Assembly (NCBI GenBank): GCA_040756745.1
Contig: JBFLYO010000041.1
Location: forward strand, 1 to 24,302
DNA length: 24,302 nt
DNA from: JBFLYO01 sp040756745
GTDB lineage: Bacteria > Bacteroidota > Ignavibacteria > UBA10030 > UBA6906
Direction of reading: 5' to 3'
Within the stretch, counting starts at the first letter, position 1. The number at the start of each line of letters is the position of its first letter. The translations under genes and the position numbers were made by a program. Below the pieces are notes generated by a model, which worked only from the letters and a program-made list of their open reading frames with translations, was not told the DNA's origin and made no database searches. Below are positions 1 through 6,497 of the stretch, piece by piece.

Positions 1-355
1 CTTGAGGTCCATCGGTGGAAGATTTCATGATATGGTCGGCCAAACGCGCGAAGTGCTGTGCCCGGTGATGGAACGACACCCAGAGCGTCACCGTGGCGGC
101 CAGCCAGGGAACAAGGACGAGCAACGCCCGCCCGAAGGAGCCCGCGACGACATCCGCCTGGCCGATCAGGACATCATACCAGAGATACAGATTCATGGGT
201 CCAAGGATGACCAGCGTCGCGGATTTGGCCTGTGCGTACCGGTGCGCGATCTTCCGGCAATACGCTGCCTGCGCTGCATCATCCGCGCGCTGGATCGTGA
301 GCGGAAGGTCCCAGCGTGACGTACGATTGACTGCGCTGTGCGGGTCGGCGGTCAT
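1..355 (-). CDS. Small membrane protein, partial (C-terminus beyond left edge)
   Basis: Reading leftward from an ATG at 355, the frame stays open for 118 codons and runs off the window edge, so the gene is incomplete at its C-terminus. The translation starts MTADPHSAVNRTSRWDLPL, has a charged, presumably cytoplasmic segment, then two hydrophobic stretches: about residues 47-66 (containing LVILGPMNLYLWYDVLIG) and about 74-97 (containing ALLVLVPWLAATVTLW). A histidine-rich tail follows (SFHHRAQHFARLADH). I do not recognise the family. It starts 10 bp after the stop of the pentahaem cytochrome gene, so it is probably the last visible gene of the cbb3 operon. An oxidase accessory or quinol-side subunit is possible, but this is inferred from position only. 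Confidence 0.7.
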   Translation of the reverse strand, partial: MTADPHSAVNRTSRWDLPLTIQRADDAAQAAYCRKIAHRYAQAKSATLVILGPMNLYLWYDVLIGQADVVAGSFGRALLVLVPWLAATVTLWVSFHHRAQHFARLADHIMKSSTDGPQ

Positions 356-365
356 GATGGTGCTG

Positions 366-881
366 TCAACGGTGACAGGTGTAACAATCGACAGAAGCTG
401 AGTTTTCCCGGTGACACTCGACGCAAAAGGGCATGTCCGCAAGATTTACGGCAGGCCGGAGCTCCTGCATCGTCTGGACCTCGCCGTGGCATTTCGCACA
501 CGGGATCCCTTTGGCGATGTGGGGAAAGTGATTGAAGTACACGAAATCGGCGATGACATTCATCCGCATCCAGGGGATGGGTCGTTGTTGCTGGAATGTC
601 TCGCGGAGTTTGATCACCTCCGGCTTGTTTGCCGCAGCGAGCTGGTGACAGCCCATGCAGAGACGGACCGACGGAATGCCTGCGGCGGCGCCGCGCCGGA
701 CGCCCCCGTGACAATACTGGCAGGCGATGGCGTTATCGCCCGCATGGATCTTGTGACTGAAAGCGATCGGCTGGCGTGGTCGTGTGTCCGGACGACTGCA
801 ACCTGCACTTGCGGTCGTAACAGCAACGATGCTGCATGCTGCGAGTATTCGCCACCCAAGCCGAAGCTGCGCCGGAGTCAT
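366..881 (-). CDS. Pentahaem cytochrome c lipoprotein, ActA (alternative complex III)-like
   Basis: This 171-residue exported multihaem cytochrome c has five CxxCH haem sites, near residues 54 (CQYCH), 75 (CMGCH), 128 (CAKCH), 153 (CVECH) and 166 (CYTCH). The N-terminus has a hydrophobic segment ending in TASAGC, a plausible lipobox with the lipidated Cys at 28. The patterns FSHKIHAG, AGIPSVRLCMGCH, RPIPWMRMN, DFVYFNHFPH and CHGEVQTM match what I know of ActA, the pentahaem subunit of the quinol-oxidising alternative complex III, and related c7-like cytochromes. The ATG at 881 overlaps the TGA of the upstream monohaem cytochrome gene (ATGA), which fixes the start and indicates translational coupling. 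Inferred role: passing electrons from a quinol-side partner to the cbb3 oxidase. No ActB or ActC homologue lies in the window. Confidence 0.85.
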   Translation of the reverse strand: MTPAQLRLGWRILAACSIVAVTTASAGCSRPDTRPRQPIAFSHKIHAGDNAIACQYCHGGVRRGAAAGIPSVRLCMGCHQLAAANKPEVIKLRETFQQQRPIPWMRMNVIADFVYFNHFPHIAKGIPCAKCHGEVQTMQELRPAVNLADMPFCVECHRENSASVDCYTCHR

Positions 882-1558
882 GAGGGATGTCTCTTCCGCA
901 AGGCGTTCAATTCTGCGGCCGACCAGGGGCCCCGCGCAGGAGTCTTCAACCTGAGCGAGTCCACCAGTGCGACGCTGACGGCACTCGCCGCGTTTCCCCA
1001 TGCACTGCGTACGTGGGTGAGCACCGCAGCAATTTCTTCATTGCTCAGCTTGTCGTGGAAGGGGGGCATCTTGTTGTTGAACTGGCTTCCCCCGACTGCA
1101 ATCTCTCCCTCGAGGCCGAAGAGCACGATGCGGACCGGAGTCTCGGGGTCTTGAAGAAGCCACTCCGATCCTGGCAGGGGCGGGTATTGTCCCGCGATTC
1201 CCCGGCCCGATGTCTGATGGCACGCCTGGCAGACTCCCGCATAAACGACGTCACCCTTCACTGCGGGGCGTGCGGGAGCCGCAGCGGTCTGCGCGGGATT
1301 CTCGACTTCATGCGCAACGGGAGAGAAGCTTCCGCCGTATCGGCCGAGATAGAAGCCCATGGCAAACAACACGAGAACAGAAGCAGTCCAGACCCACCAA
1401 GGCGTCGGCTCGAATCCCTCCTCGGGCTCTTCCTTTTCCCGCCCGACGATGTTCATATGGATGCGCTGGACGTCGACTCCTTCGCTCGCCTTGTCGTTGA
1501 ACGCTGACGGCGGGCCTCCCGCCTGGAGAGGGCTACTTTTGCGTCCGCGTGGTGTCAT
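878..1558 (-). CDS. Membrane-anchored monohaem cytochrome c (CcoP-like subunit III)
   Basis: The protein has an N-terminal tail with the stretch REKEEPEEGFEPTPWW, one transmembrane helix (about residues 53-72, VWTASVLVLFAMGFYLGRYG), an Ala/Pro linker and one class-I cytochrome c domain. Its haem site CQACH is at 110-114 and the likely axial Met is in NNKMPPFHDKLS. It occupies the ccoP position after ccoO. Classical CcoP has two haem domains, so this is a shortened, single-haem version. The start is uncertain. An ATG at 1558 overlaps ccoO by 26 bp. A second ATG at 1456 would remove a segment (EGVDVQRIH) that looks coding and conserved. No GTG or TTG lies between them and neither ATG has a clear Shine-Dalgarno site, so I chose 1558 on codon appearance. 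The 3' end overlaps the pentahaem gene by 4 bp. Confidence 0.75.
   Translation of the reverse strand: MTPRGRKSSPLQAGGPPSAFNDKASEGVDVQRIHMNIVGREKEEPEEGFEPTPWWVWTASVLVLFAMGFYLGRYGGSFSPVAHEVENPAQTAAAPARPAVKGDVVYAGVCQACHQTSGRGIAGQYPPLPGSEWLLQDPETPVRIVLFGLEGEIAVGGSQFNNKMPPFHDKLSNEEIAAVLTHVRSAWGNAASAVSVALVDSLRLKTPARGPWSAAELNALRKRHPS
1509..1523. repeat. Short GC-rich hairpin at the ccoO/ccoP junction
   Basis: GGCGGG and CCCGCC are separated by three bases, forming a perfect 6-bp stem just past the ccoO stop (1533). The transcript could fold here and alter translation of the downstream cytochrome gene. In this GC-rich sequence a short stem can also arise by chance. Confidence 0.35.
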
Positions 1559-2150
1559 GCAGCGTGGGTACCTGGCTGACGGGATACGTATGATCGAGGC
1601 CCAGAAGATACGCAACGAGCGCTCTGGCTTCCTCCGAGGGGACAACGACCTTCCCCTTCGGTGCAACCGAATCGGGGAGGGCAAGGGGCTGTTCGCCGGG
1701 GCCCGGCGTCTCCTTCTCAACGAAGAGCCAAGGAAACGGAGGCATCAACGAGCCGTCGGCGACCAAGCGCGGGTTGTAGAGATGGAGGAGGTGCCATGCC
1801 TCGCTCGGCTGTCGCACAGCGATATTAAATAAATCGGGTCCTGTCCTCATCGTTCCGAGGAGGTGCGGCGCGTCGTAGACATAATCGGCAGGGACGGATG
1901 GACGACCCCAGAAGCGCCCCTGGTCTGCCCCATACCCTTCGGCGCGAACCTGCTGACTGTGACAATACAGGCAACCTTCACGGATGTAGATGTCACGCCC
2001 GAACAACTGTTCCTGAGTGTACCGCTTCAGCTCCGGCGCCGGCTGGAGTGTACCGATCATGATATCGGGGACGCCGACGATCCCCACCCAGCCGAGGGCA
2101 AGCGTCGCCAGCACACCTGCGAAGAATACGAAGGAGCGAATGAACATCAT
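1533..2150 (-). CDS. ccoO: cbb3-type cytochrome c oxidase subunit II (CcoO)
   Basis: CcoO is the membrane-bound monohaem cytochrome c subunit of cbb3 oxidase and passes electrons to CcoN. The 205-residue product starts with one signal-anchor helix (MMFIRSFVFFAGVLATLALGW). Typical CcoO features follow: GRDIYIREGCLYCHSQQVR with the haem site CLYCH, the segment WGRPSVPADYVYDAPHLLGTMRTGPDL, and MPPFPWLF, whose Met is the probable haem ligand. Length is normal for the family. The ATG at 2150 overlaps the ccoN stop by 4 bp (ATGA), which argues for co-translation and supports this start; a second ATG follows directly. Confidence 0.95.
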   Translation of the reverse strand: MMFIRSFVFFAGVLATLALGWVGIVGVPDIMIGTLQPAPELKRYTQEQLFGRDIYIREGCLYCHSQQVRAEGYGADQGRFWGRPSVPADYVYDAPHLLGTMRTGPDLFNIAVRQPSEAWHLLHLYNPRLVADGSLMPPFPWLFVEKETPGPGEQPLALPDSVAPKGKVVVPSEEARALVAYLLGLDHTYPVSQVPTLHDTTRTQK

Positions 2151-3607
2151 TCGACAGCCACCTCCTCCGCTTTGCGGAACCAGGCAGGCGCGAAGCGTAT
2201 CGGTCCGGCTCGGTACACCACCAGCGAGAAATGATATGCGAAGAGGACATGCCCGACGGTCATCAGGATTCCTCCGACGGTCCGCGCCCAGAGATACGGT
2301 TTCGTGAGCTCAACGGTGTCAATGAACGGGACCGAAGGTGTGTTCATGGCCAGACCCTGCAGCCACCCCCCCACTGTCAGTGCGAGAAAATAGACGACGA
2401 TACCGACAGCGCTCAGCCAGAAGTGGACCTTGATGAGCGTGGGATACGGCCATTCCCATTTCGCGATGCGCGGAAGGATGTAATAGATCGCACCAAAGAG
2501 CACCATGGTCACAAAGGCGTACATCCCCATGTGCGCATGGCCGACCGTGTAATGGGTGAAGTGCGCAACCTCCTGTACCGAACGTGTCGCTTCCAGCGAG
2601 CCCTGGAAGCTGACGGCAGTATACGACATCGCGCCAAACACCACAAAGCGGAGCGTCGGGCTGTACTTGACAATGCTCAAGTGCCCGAGCGCGGTCATGT
2701 GATGATTAACGGCAACCGCGAGAACGGGGACGAACATCATAAGGCTAGCCACGATCGAAACGGAGATGGCCCACGTCGGGAGCGGCCCGCCGACAAGATG
2801 ATGCAGACCGTTCCAATTATAAAAGAGGGCGAACGACCAGAACCCGAGCAGTCCAAGGTAATAGCTGTAGATCGGCCGTCCGATGACCTTTGGAATGAAG
2901 TAGTACGCTCCCGCAAGACCGATCGGCGTGAACCAGACCGCGATCGCGTTGTGCCCATACCACCAGTTCATCGCAGCTTCACCGACGCCCTGGTAGAGAC
3001 CCGAGTTCGCGATCACATAGAGCACGGGGAACCAGGTCATCGAGGCGAGGATGTACCACAGGCTGACGTAGACATGTTCCACCTGGCGCGCCGCAAAAGT
3101 GCGGTAAATCGACGCCGCGAACAGCAGAAACGCCACTGCAATGACCGCAGCTGCCGGAAGTGGGAACTCGAGCCATTCCATGCCGGCGTTGTAGCCCGCA
3201 AGGACGAGGAGAGAACCCAGGAAGAGGCCGATATTCCAGAGGATCGCCGAGGCATACAGGAGACCGGGCCATCGGATCTCAACGCGACAGAGCCTGCCAG
3301 TGAGCCAAACGATCATTCCGCTGCCGGCGAGGGAGATCCATCCGTACGTCACCGTATTCAGGTGGATAGGACGGAGCCGGCCGAAGGTCAGTGGACCATA
3401 CCCCCCGAGCCAATCAGGAAGGTTGAACTTCAGGGACGCGGCAGCCCCCATCAGGGAGCCGACCAACAGCCAGAAGATACCCGACGCGAGAAAAAGGACG
3501 GTCGGACTTGCAGAGGAAGCATCGATCGCTATCCGGAGCAGCTCATCCGCCACCCGCTGGTCGGCGCCGGCCTCGGGACGCTTCGACTCAACCAGTGTTC
3601 TGCTCAT
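2147..3607 (-). CDS. ccoN: cbb3-type cytochrome c oxidase catalytic subunit I (CcoN)
   Basis: CcoN is the haem-copper subunit that reduces O2 to water and pumps protons in the cytoplasmic membrane. The 486-residue multi-helix protein has the expected metal ligands: H82 in RPIHLNTVTYGW (low-spin haem b), H219 in WWYGHNAIAVWF and the pair H269/H270 in NGLHHLVGGPLPTW (CuB), and H357/H359 in THYTVGHAHMGMY (haem b3 and haem b). The Tyr-rich PIYSYYLG stretch (246-252) is where the cross-linked Tyr of C-family oxidases is expected. The ATG at 3607 overlaps the end of ccoS by 20 bp, and the 3' end overlaps ccoO by 4 bp. C-family oxidases typically have high O2 affinity, which suggests microaerobic respiration. 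Confidence 0.97.
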   Translation of the reverse strand: MSRTLVESKRPEAGADQRVADELLRIAIDASSASPTVLFLASGIFWLLVGSLMGAAASLKFNLPDWLGGYGPLTFGRLRPIHLNTVTYGWISLAGSGMIVWLTGRLCRVEIRWPGLLYASAILWNIGLFLGSLLVLAGYNAGMEWLEFPLPAAAVIAVAFLLFAASIYRTFAARQVEHVYVSLWYILASMTWFPVLYVIANSGLYQGVGEAAMNWWYGHNAIAVWFTPIGLAGAYYFIPKVIGRPIYSYYLGLLGFWSFALFYNWNGLHHLVGGPLPTWAISVSIVASLMMFVPVLAVAVNHHMTALGHLSIVKYSPTLRFVVFGAMSYTAVSFQGSLEATRSVQEVAHFTHYTVGHAHMGMYAFVTMVLFGAIYYILPRIAKWEWPYPTLIKVHFWLSAVGIVVYFLALTVGGWLQGLAMNTPSVPFIDTVELTKPYLWARTVGGILMTVGHVLFAYHFSLVVYRAGPIRFAPAWFRKAEEVAVE

Positions 3608-3812
3608 CGGCGTCGGGGGATGGCTTCATGAACGTCTGGTCGGTCGGTGTCCCCACGGGCTCGACGCTGTCAAAGATTACCGTTGCACCCTCGTTGAGCT
3701 GACGGATGGAGAACTGCCTGGTGCGGACGGCCCAGAAAAATGCCGCGAGGGCAAACGACGCGCCAACGATGGCAATGACGACGATGACGACAGCCGCGGG
3801 GAGGAGCGTCAT
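3588..3812 (-). CDS. ccoS: cbb3 oxidase assembly/maturation protein CcoS
   Basis: This 74-residue protein has one N-terminal helix (LLPAAVVIVVIAIVGASFALAAFFW) followed by AVRTRQF and TVIFDSVEP. That resembles the CcoS signature of one helix, then FxWAVRSGQFDD and an ILFDD-like motif. CcoS is needed for maturation of the cbb3 active site. The ATG at 3812 gives the expected family length; the open frame extends further upstream without family-like sequence. Usually ccoS sits with ccoGHI, which are absent here. Instead it is the first gene of the structural operon and overlaps ccoN by 20 bp. The C-terminal tail is Asp/Pro-rich and not conserved. Confidence 0.8.
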   Translation of the reverse strand: MTLLPAAVVIVVIAIVGASFALAAFFWAVRTRQFSIRQLNEGATVIFDSVEPVGTPTDQTFMKPSPDADEQNTG

Positions 3813-3927
3813 GCCGGTATCAGAGAAGAGAGTGAACGGTGAAGCGCTTGCACGGAGGAATTGACGATGAGTAGGTCTTCGCGCTACAGGACCCCGCATA
3901 GACGCATAATCGCATTAGCGGAGCGCC

Positions 3928-3958
3928 ATAATATGCGCACTCTCTGCGAATTTTTCAA
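3928..3958 (-). promoter_or_regulatory. Candidate promoter for the cco operon
   Basis: On the minus strand, TTGAAA (3953-3958) and TATTAT (3928-3933) are separated by 19 bp. They lie about 115 bp upstream of the ccoS ATG, in the only non-coding gap before the operon (3813-3982). Spacing is longer than ideal. I saw no convincing FNR/CRP-type dyad (TTGAT-N4-ATCAA) next to it. Confidence 0.35.
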
Positions 3959-3982
3959 GTCGCGATTCGCCGCACGCCAACG

Positions 3983-4984
3983 CTACAACCATTTATTCCG
4001 TTTAAAGACCCAGAGCATGCCGGCACCGACGGCCACCATGAAGAGCGTCGCCGCCGCCACGCCATACTCCCACTCCGCCCCCGGGAGATACTTGAAGTTC
4101 ATGCCGAAGAATCCGGTGATCACGCTCAGCGGAAGAAATATCGTCGAAATGATCGTCAATACCTTCATGACCTGATTCAGCTTGTTCGACGTGACCGACA
4201 AGTAGGCATCGAGGAGGCCCGCGACGATGTCGCGGTACGACTCCGCCAGGTCGGTCATGCGCACCAGATGGTCGTACACGTTGCGGTAATAGATCATCTC
4301 GTCTCTGGTGATCAGCGGGAACTCCCCGCGGGAGAGGCGGTGGAGCATCTCCCGCTGATAGACCGCAACGCGGCGAATGGTCATGATGTTTTTCTTCAAC
4401 TGGAGAATCCGGGCCATGGTGCGCTGGCCGGGCGACCGGAACACCTCGGCCTCCATCGCGTCCACGGTATCGTCCAGAGCATCGAGGATGGGCGTGTAAT
4501 GATCCACCACATCGTCGATGATGAAATGAAAGAGAAAATCCGGCCCCCGGCCGAGCGCCAGTGGGTTTTTCGAAAGGAGCTGGACCGCGTTCGCAATCGA
4601 ACGCTGGGGCTTGTAGTGATGGGTGATAAGTGTACGCTTGGTGAGAACGGCGCTGAGCTGGCTGGTCTTGATCTCGAGTCGGTGGTTTGTCCCGTGGTGC
4701 TCCCCCGTTCCCCCTCTCTCGACGGGATTGATAATCACGAAGAGACAGTCGCCGAAGTCCTCGACTTTCGGGAGGTGTCCCTCCTCGTCCTTCCCTTTCT
4801 GACAATCTTCAATGGCAAGGGGATGGACGTCGAACAGCGAGACCAGAATGGTCTCCTCTTCCGCTTCGTTCGGGTCGTCGAGATCGACCCAGAGGATGCC
4901 GTCGGGCTGATGCAGGCACTGCGTCAGCTCCTTGACGGACAACCGTTTGATTTCGTTGTTGAGGAAGTAGAAAATGGAGACCAT
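3983..4984 (-). CDS. corA: CorA-family magnesium/cobalt transport protein
   Basis: CorA forms pentameric divalent-cation channels. The 333-residue protein has the long acidic and charged cytoplasmic domain (residues about 1-270). Two C-terminal helices follow (about 270-292 and 303-324), with the diagnostic GMN motif in GFFGMNFKYLPG at the end of the first and the basic tail KRNKWL. The loop GAEWEYG between the helices fits the family. Length is typical. The ATG at 4984 gives MVSIFYFLNN, a normal N-terminus, though the Shine-Dalgarno site is weak. It follows the radical SAM gene but is separated from it by a strong palindrome, so the two may not share one transcript at equal levels. Confidence 0.95.
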   Translation of the reverse strand: MVSIFYFLNNEIKRLSVKELTQCLHQPDGILWVDLDDPNEAEEETILVSLFDVHPLAIEDCQKGKDEEGHLPKVEDFGDCLFVIINPVERGGTGEHHGTNHRLEIKTSQLSAVLTKRTLITHHYKPQRSIANAVQLLSKNPLALGRGPDFLFHFIIDDVVDHYTPILDALDDTVDAMEAEVFRSPGQRTMARILQLKKNIMTIRRVAVYQREMLHRLSRGEFPLITRDEMIYYRNVYDHLVRMTDLAESYRDIVAGLLDAYLSVTSNKLNQVMKVLTIISTIFLPLSVITGFFGMNFKYLPGAEWEYGVAAATLFMVAVGAGMLWVFKRNKWL

Positions 4985-5046
4985 GCATCAGAGGCGTGGT
5001 GGCAAATGGAAATATTGGCAATTCCACGTCGATTGTCAACGAACGG

Positions 5047-5079
5047 CCGGGAGAGGATGCGGTCCGCATCCTCTCCCGG
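5047..5079 (-). terminator. Perfect 16-bp inverted repeat 3' of the radical SAM gene
   Basis: The arm CCGGGAGAGGATGCGG (5047-5062) is followed by a single T and then its exact reverse complement (5064-5079), beginning 9 bp after the radical SAM stop codon. In RNA this makes a very stable hairpin of about 14-15 bp after opening the centre. No T-run follows on the minus strand, so it is not a canonical intrinsic terminator. It could act as a 3'-end stabiliser, an attenuator between the two genes, or a dyad for a protein. Confidence 0.6.
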
Positions 5080-5088
5080 GGATGACGA

Positions 5089-6315
5089 TCATTGTTCCGG
5101 CTGGCCGTCGGGCACCGCCCTGACCCAGTCTCCGAAGTTGATTAACTCTTCCATCCTGCACGACCACACGAGCTGGTTGTCATACACGGTGATGTCGGGG
5201 CACCCGTCGCACATACTCAACGCTCCCGTCTTCATGAAGTCGGCCGGCTGGATGATCATGACGGACTGCATGTGCAGTTTGCGGAACAGCTTCCAGGGAG
5301 CGCGCACAACGTCGTGCAGATATGCCGACGCGGTTCGGGCAAGGCCATGATCCAGCGGTGAGAGGGCCAGCATTGCCTTGGCTCTCCCCAACACTTTCGG
5401 ATGCGTATACGCCAAGTAATACCCCTTGGTGAGGTGATGGAGGGTCTGGGAGATCTCCATGAACTTCGGCCCCGCATATCCGTAGATCCGGTCCTTCGTG
5501 CCGATGCGCATCGTGAGCAGCCACTTGAAATGATCGGGGCGTTCGGTGCCGTTCAGATACGCACATGGCTGAAAGTCCGGGTACTTCGTTCTGATCATCG
5601 CCACGACGTCATTGGACATGATCGAGATCTTCCGTTCGCCGTCGATGGCATATGCGATCGGGGCCATGTCGATCTCCCGGCCGCCCACCATGTAGCGATA
5701 TCCTTTATGGATCGGCGCGGCGCGATAGGCGATGAAGACGAGGATGTGCACGATGTCGATGTGCTCCTGCCCCCAGGCAACAATTTCCGAAACGTCCTTC
5801 AGCGTATGCTCGTAGACGGTCGCGTTGAACGCGCAGGAGATATCCCCCACCTCGGCGAGCATGCGTGCATACTTCAGCCGGAGCTCATTCAGTTCCAGCT
5901 CCGTCTTCCCTTTCATATGCGGACGCCCCTGTCCGCTGTCGATGTGGAACGTAAACCCCTGCACGCCCGCCTTCTTCAGCGCACGGAGCTTTTCCATCGT
6001 CAGGAGCTGGCCGTTGGTATTGATGATCGGCTTCTGTCCGTCCGCTGCAATCATCTCCACGATCCGTTCGATCTGGGGGTGCGTCAGTGGATCGCCACCA
6101 GCGATCGAGACGCCGTCGGTTTTGCGCAGTTTGCGAAACGTATCGAGTTCCCGGCGGATCTGATCGATCGGTTTATGGCTGTTCGGTTCGTTCTTTCTGT
6201 AACAGCCGTCGCAGTAGAGGTTACACGCGGCCGTCGGCTCCAGCCAGCTGATGGCGTTGTCGGGCAGCGTCCAGGGGAGTCTGTACAATTCCGTATGGTT
6301 CAGGTGCGCTGCCAT
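5089..6315 (-). CDS. Radical SAM protein with extra C-terminal cysteines, function unknown
   Basis: The 408-residue protein has the radical SAM 4Fe-4S motif CNLYCDGC (Cys 31, 35, 38), followed by VSIAGGDPLTHPQ (the GGDP-like SAM-binding region, 69-81), INTNGQLL (98-105) and GFTFHIDSG (120-128). This is the MoaA/PqqE/HpnH-like TIM-barrel order. The C-terminal part holds four further Cys (251, 369, 372, 386, as CDGCPDITVYDNQLVWSC), which could bind an auxiliary cluster like those of SPASM/twitch proteins. The start at 6315 has an ideal Shine-Dalgarno site (AAAGGAGG, 4 bp away); upstream in-frame extension is unlikely. No peptide substrate gene or partner enzyme is adjacent, so the substrate cannot be read from context. 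Confidence 0.85.
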   Translation of the reverse strand: MAAHLNHTELYRLPWTLPDNAISWLEPTAACNLYCDGCYRKNEPNSHKPIDQIRRELDTFRKLRKTDGVSIAGGDPLTHPQIERIVEMIAADGQKPIINTNGQLLTMEKLRALKKAGVQGFTFHIDSGQGRPHMKGKTELELNELRLKYARMLAEVGDISCAFNATVYEHTLKDVSEIVAWGQEHIDIVHILVFIAYRAAPIHKGYRYMVGGREIDMAPIAYAIDGERKISIMSNDVVAMIRTKYPDFQPCAYLNGTERPDHFKWLLTMRIGTKDRIYGYAGPKFMEISQTLHHLTKGYYLAYTHPKVLGRAKAMLALSPLDHGLARTASAYLHDVVRAPWKLFRKLHMQSVMIIQPADFMKTGALSMCDGCPDITVYDNQLVWSCRMEELINFGDWVRAVPDGQPEQ

Positions 6316-6353
6316 GATTCCTCCTTTAAGACGTGGGGGATGGATGAAGAAAG

Positions 6354-6389
6354 AATGCCCGCTCTCGCGATTGACGAGACACGGGCATT
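6354..6389 (-). terminator. Stem-loop terminator downstream of aspartokinase
   Basis: On the minus strand AATGCCCG and CGGGCATT pair (8 bp), with an inner CTCG/CGAG stem, followed by the T-rich tail TCTTTCTTC. It lies about 110 bp after the aspartokinase stop and about 40 bp before the radical SAM start, so it can end aspartokinase transcripts. If the promoter at 6460-6487 is real, it would also sit in the leader of the radical SAM mRNA. Confidence 0.6.
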
Positions 6390-6459
6390 TGAATGAACGG
6401 GAACAACGGGAGACTCGGGCACCCAACGTCACAACGAGTGCGGGCCTTCATAAACCCAT

Positions 6460-6487
6460 AAATTAGCAACTATTTCGACAATTTCAA
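6460..6487 (-). promoter_or_regulatory. Candidate promoter for the radical SAM gene
   Basis: On the minus strand TTGAAA (6482-6487) and TAATTT (6460-6465) are 16 bp apart, in an AT-rich island between aspartokinase and the radical SAM gene. The resulting leader would be about 140 nt and would contain the 6354-6389 stem-loop. Confidence 0.35.
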
Positions 6488-6497
6488 GCCCTGGTCA

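Noticed and set aside
2231..3631. Long plus-strand open frame (466 codons) over ccoN
   Set aside because: Its translation is charged, low in hydrophobics and without motifs, while the minus strand encodes CcoN with all metal ligands. It is an antisense shadow caused by high GC.
4268..6396. Long plus-strand frames opposite corA and the radical SAM gene
   Set aside because: Both cover convincing minus-strand genes with GMN and CxxxCxxC motifs. The plus translations show no family features or ribosome sites.
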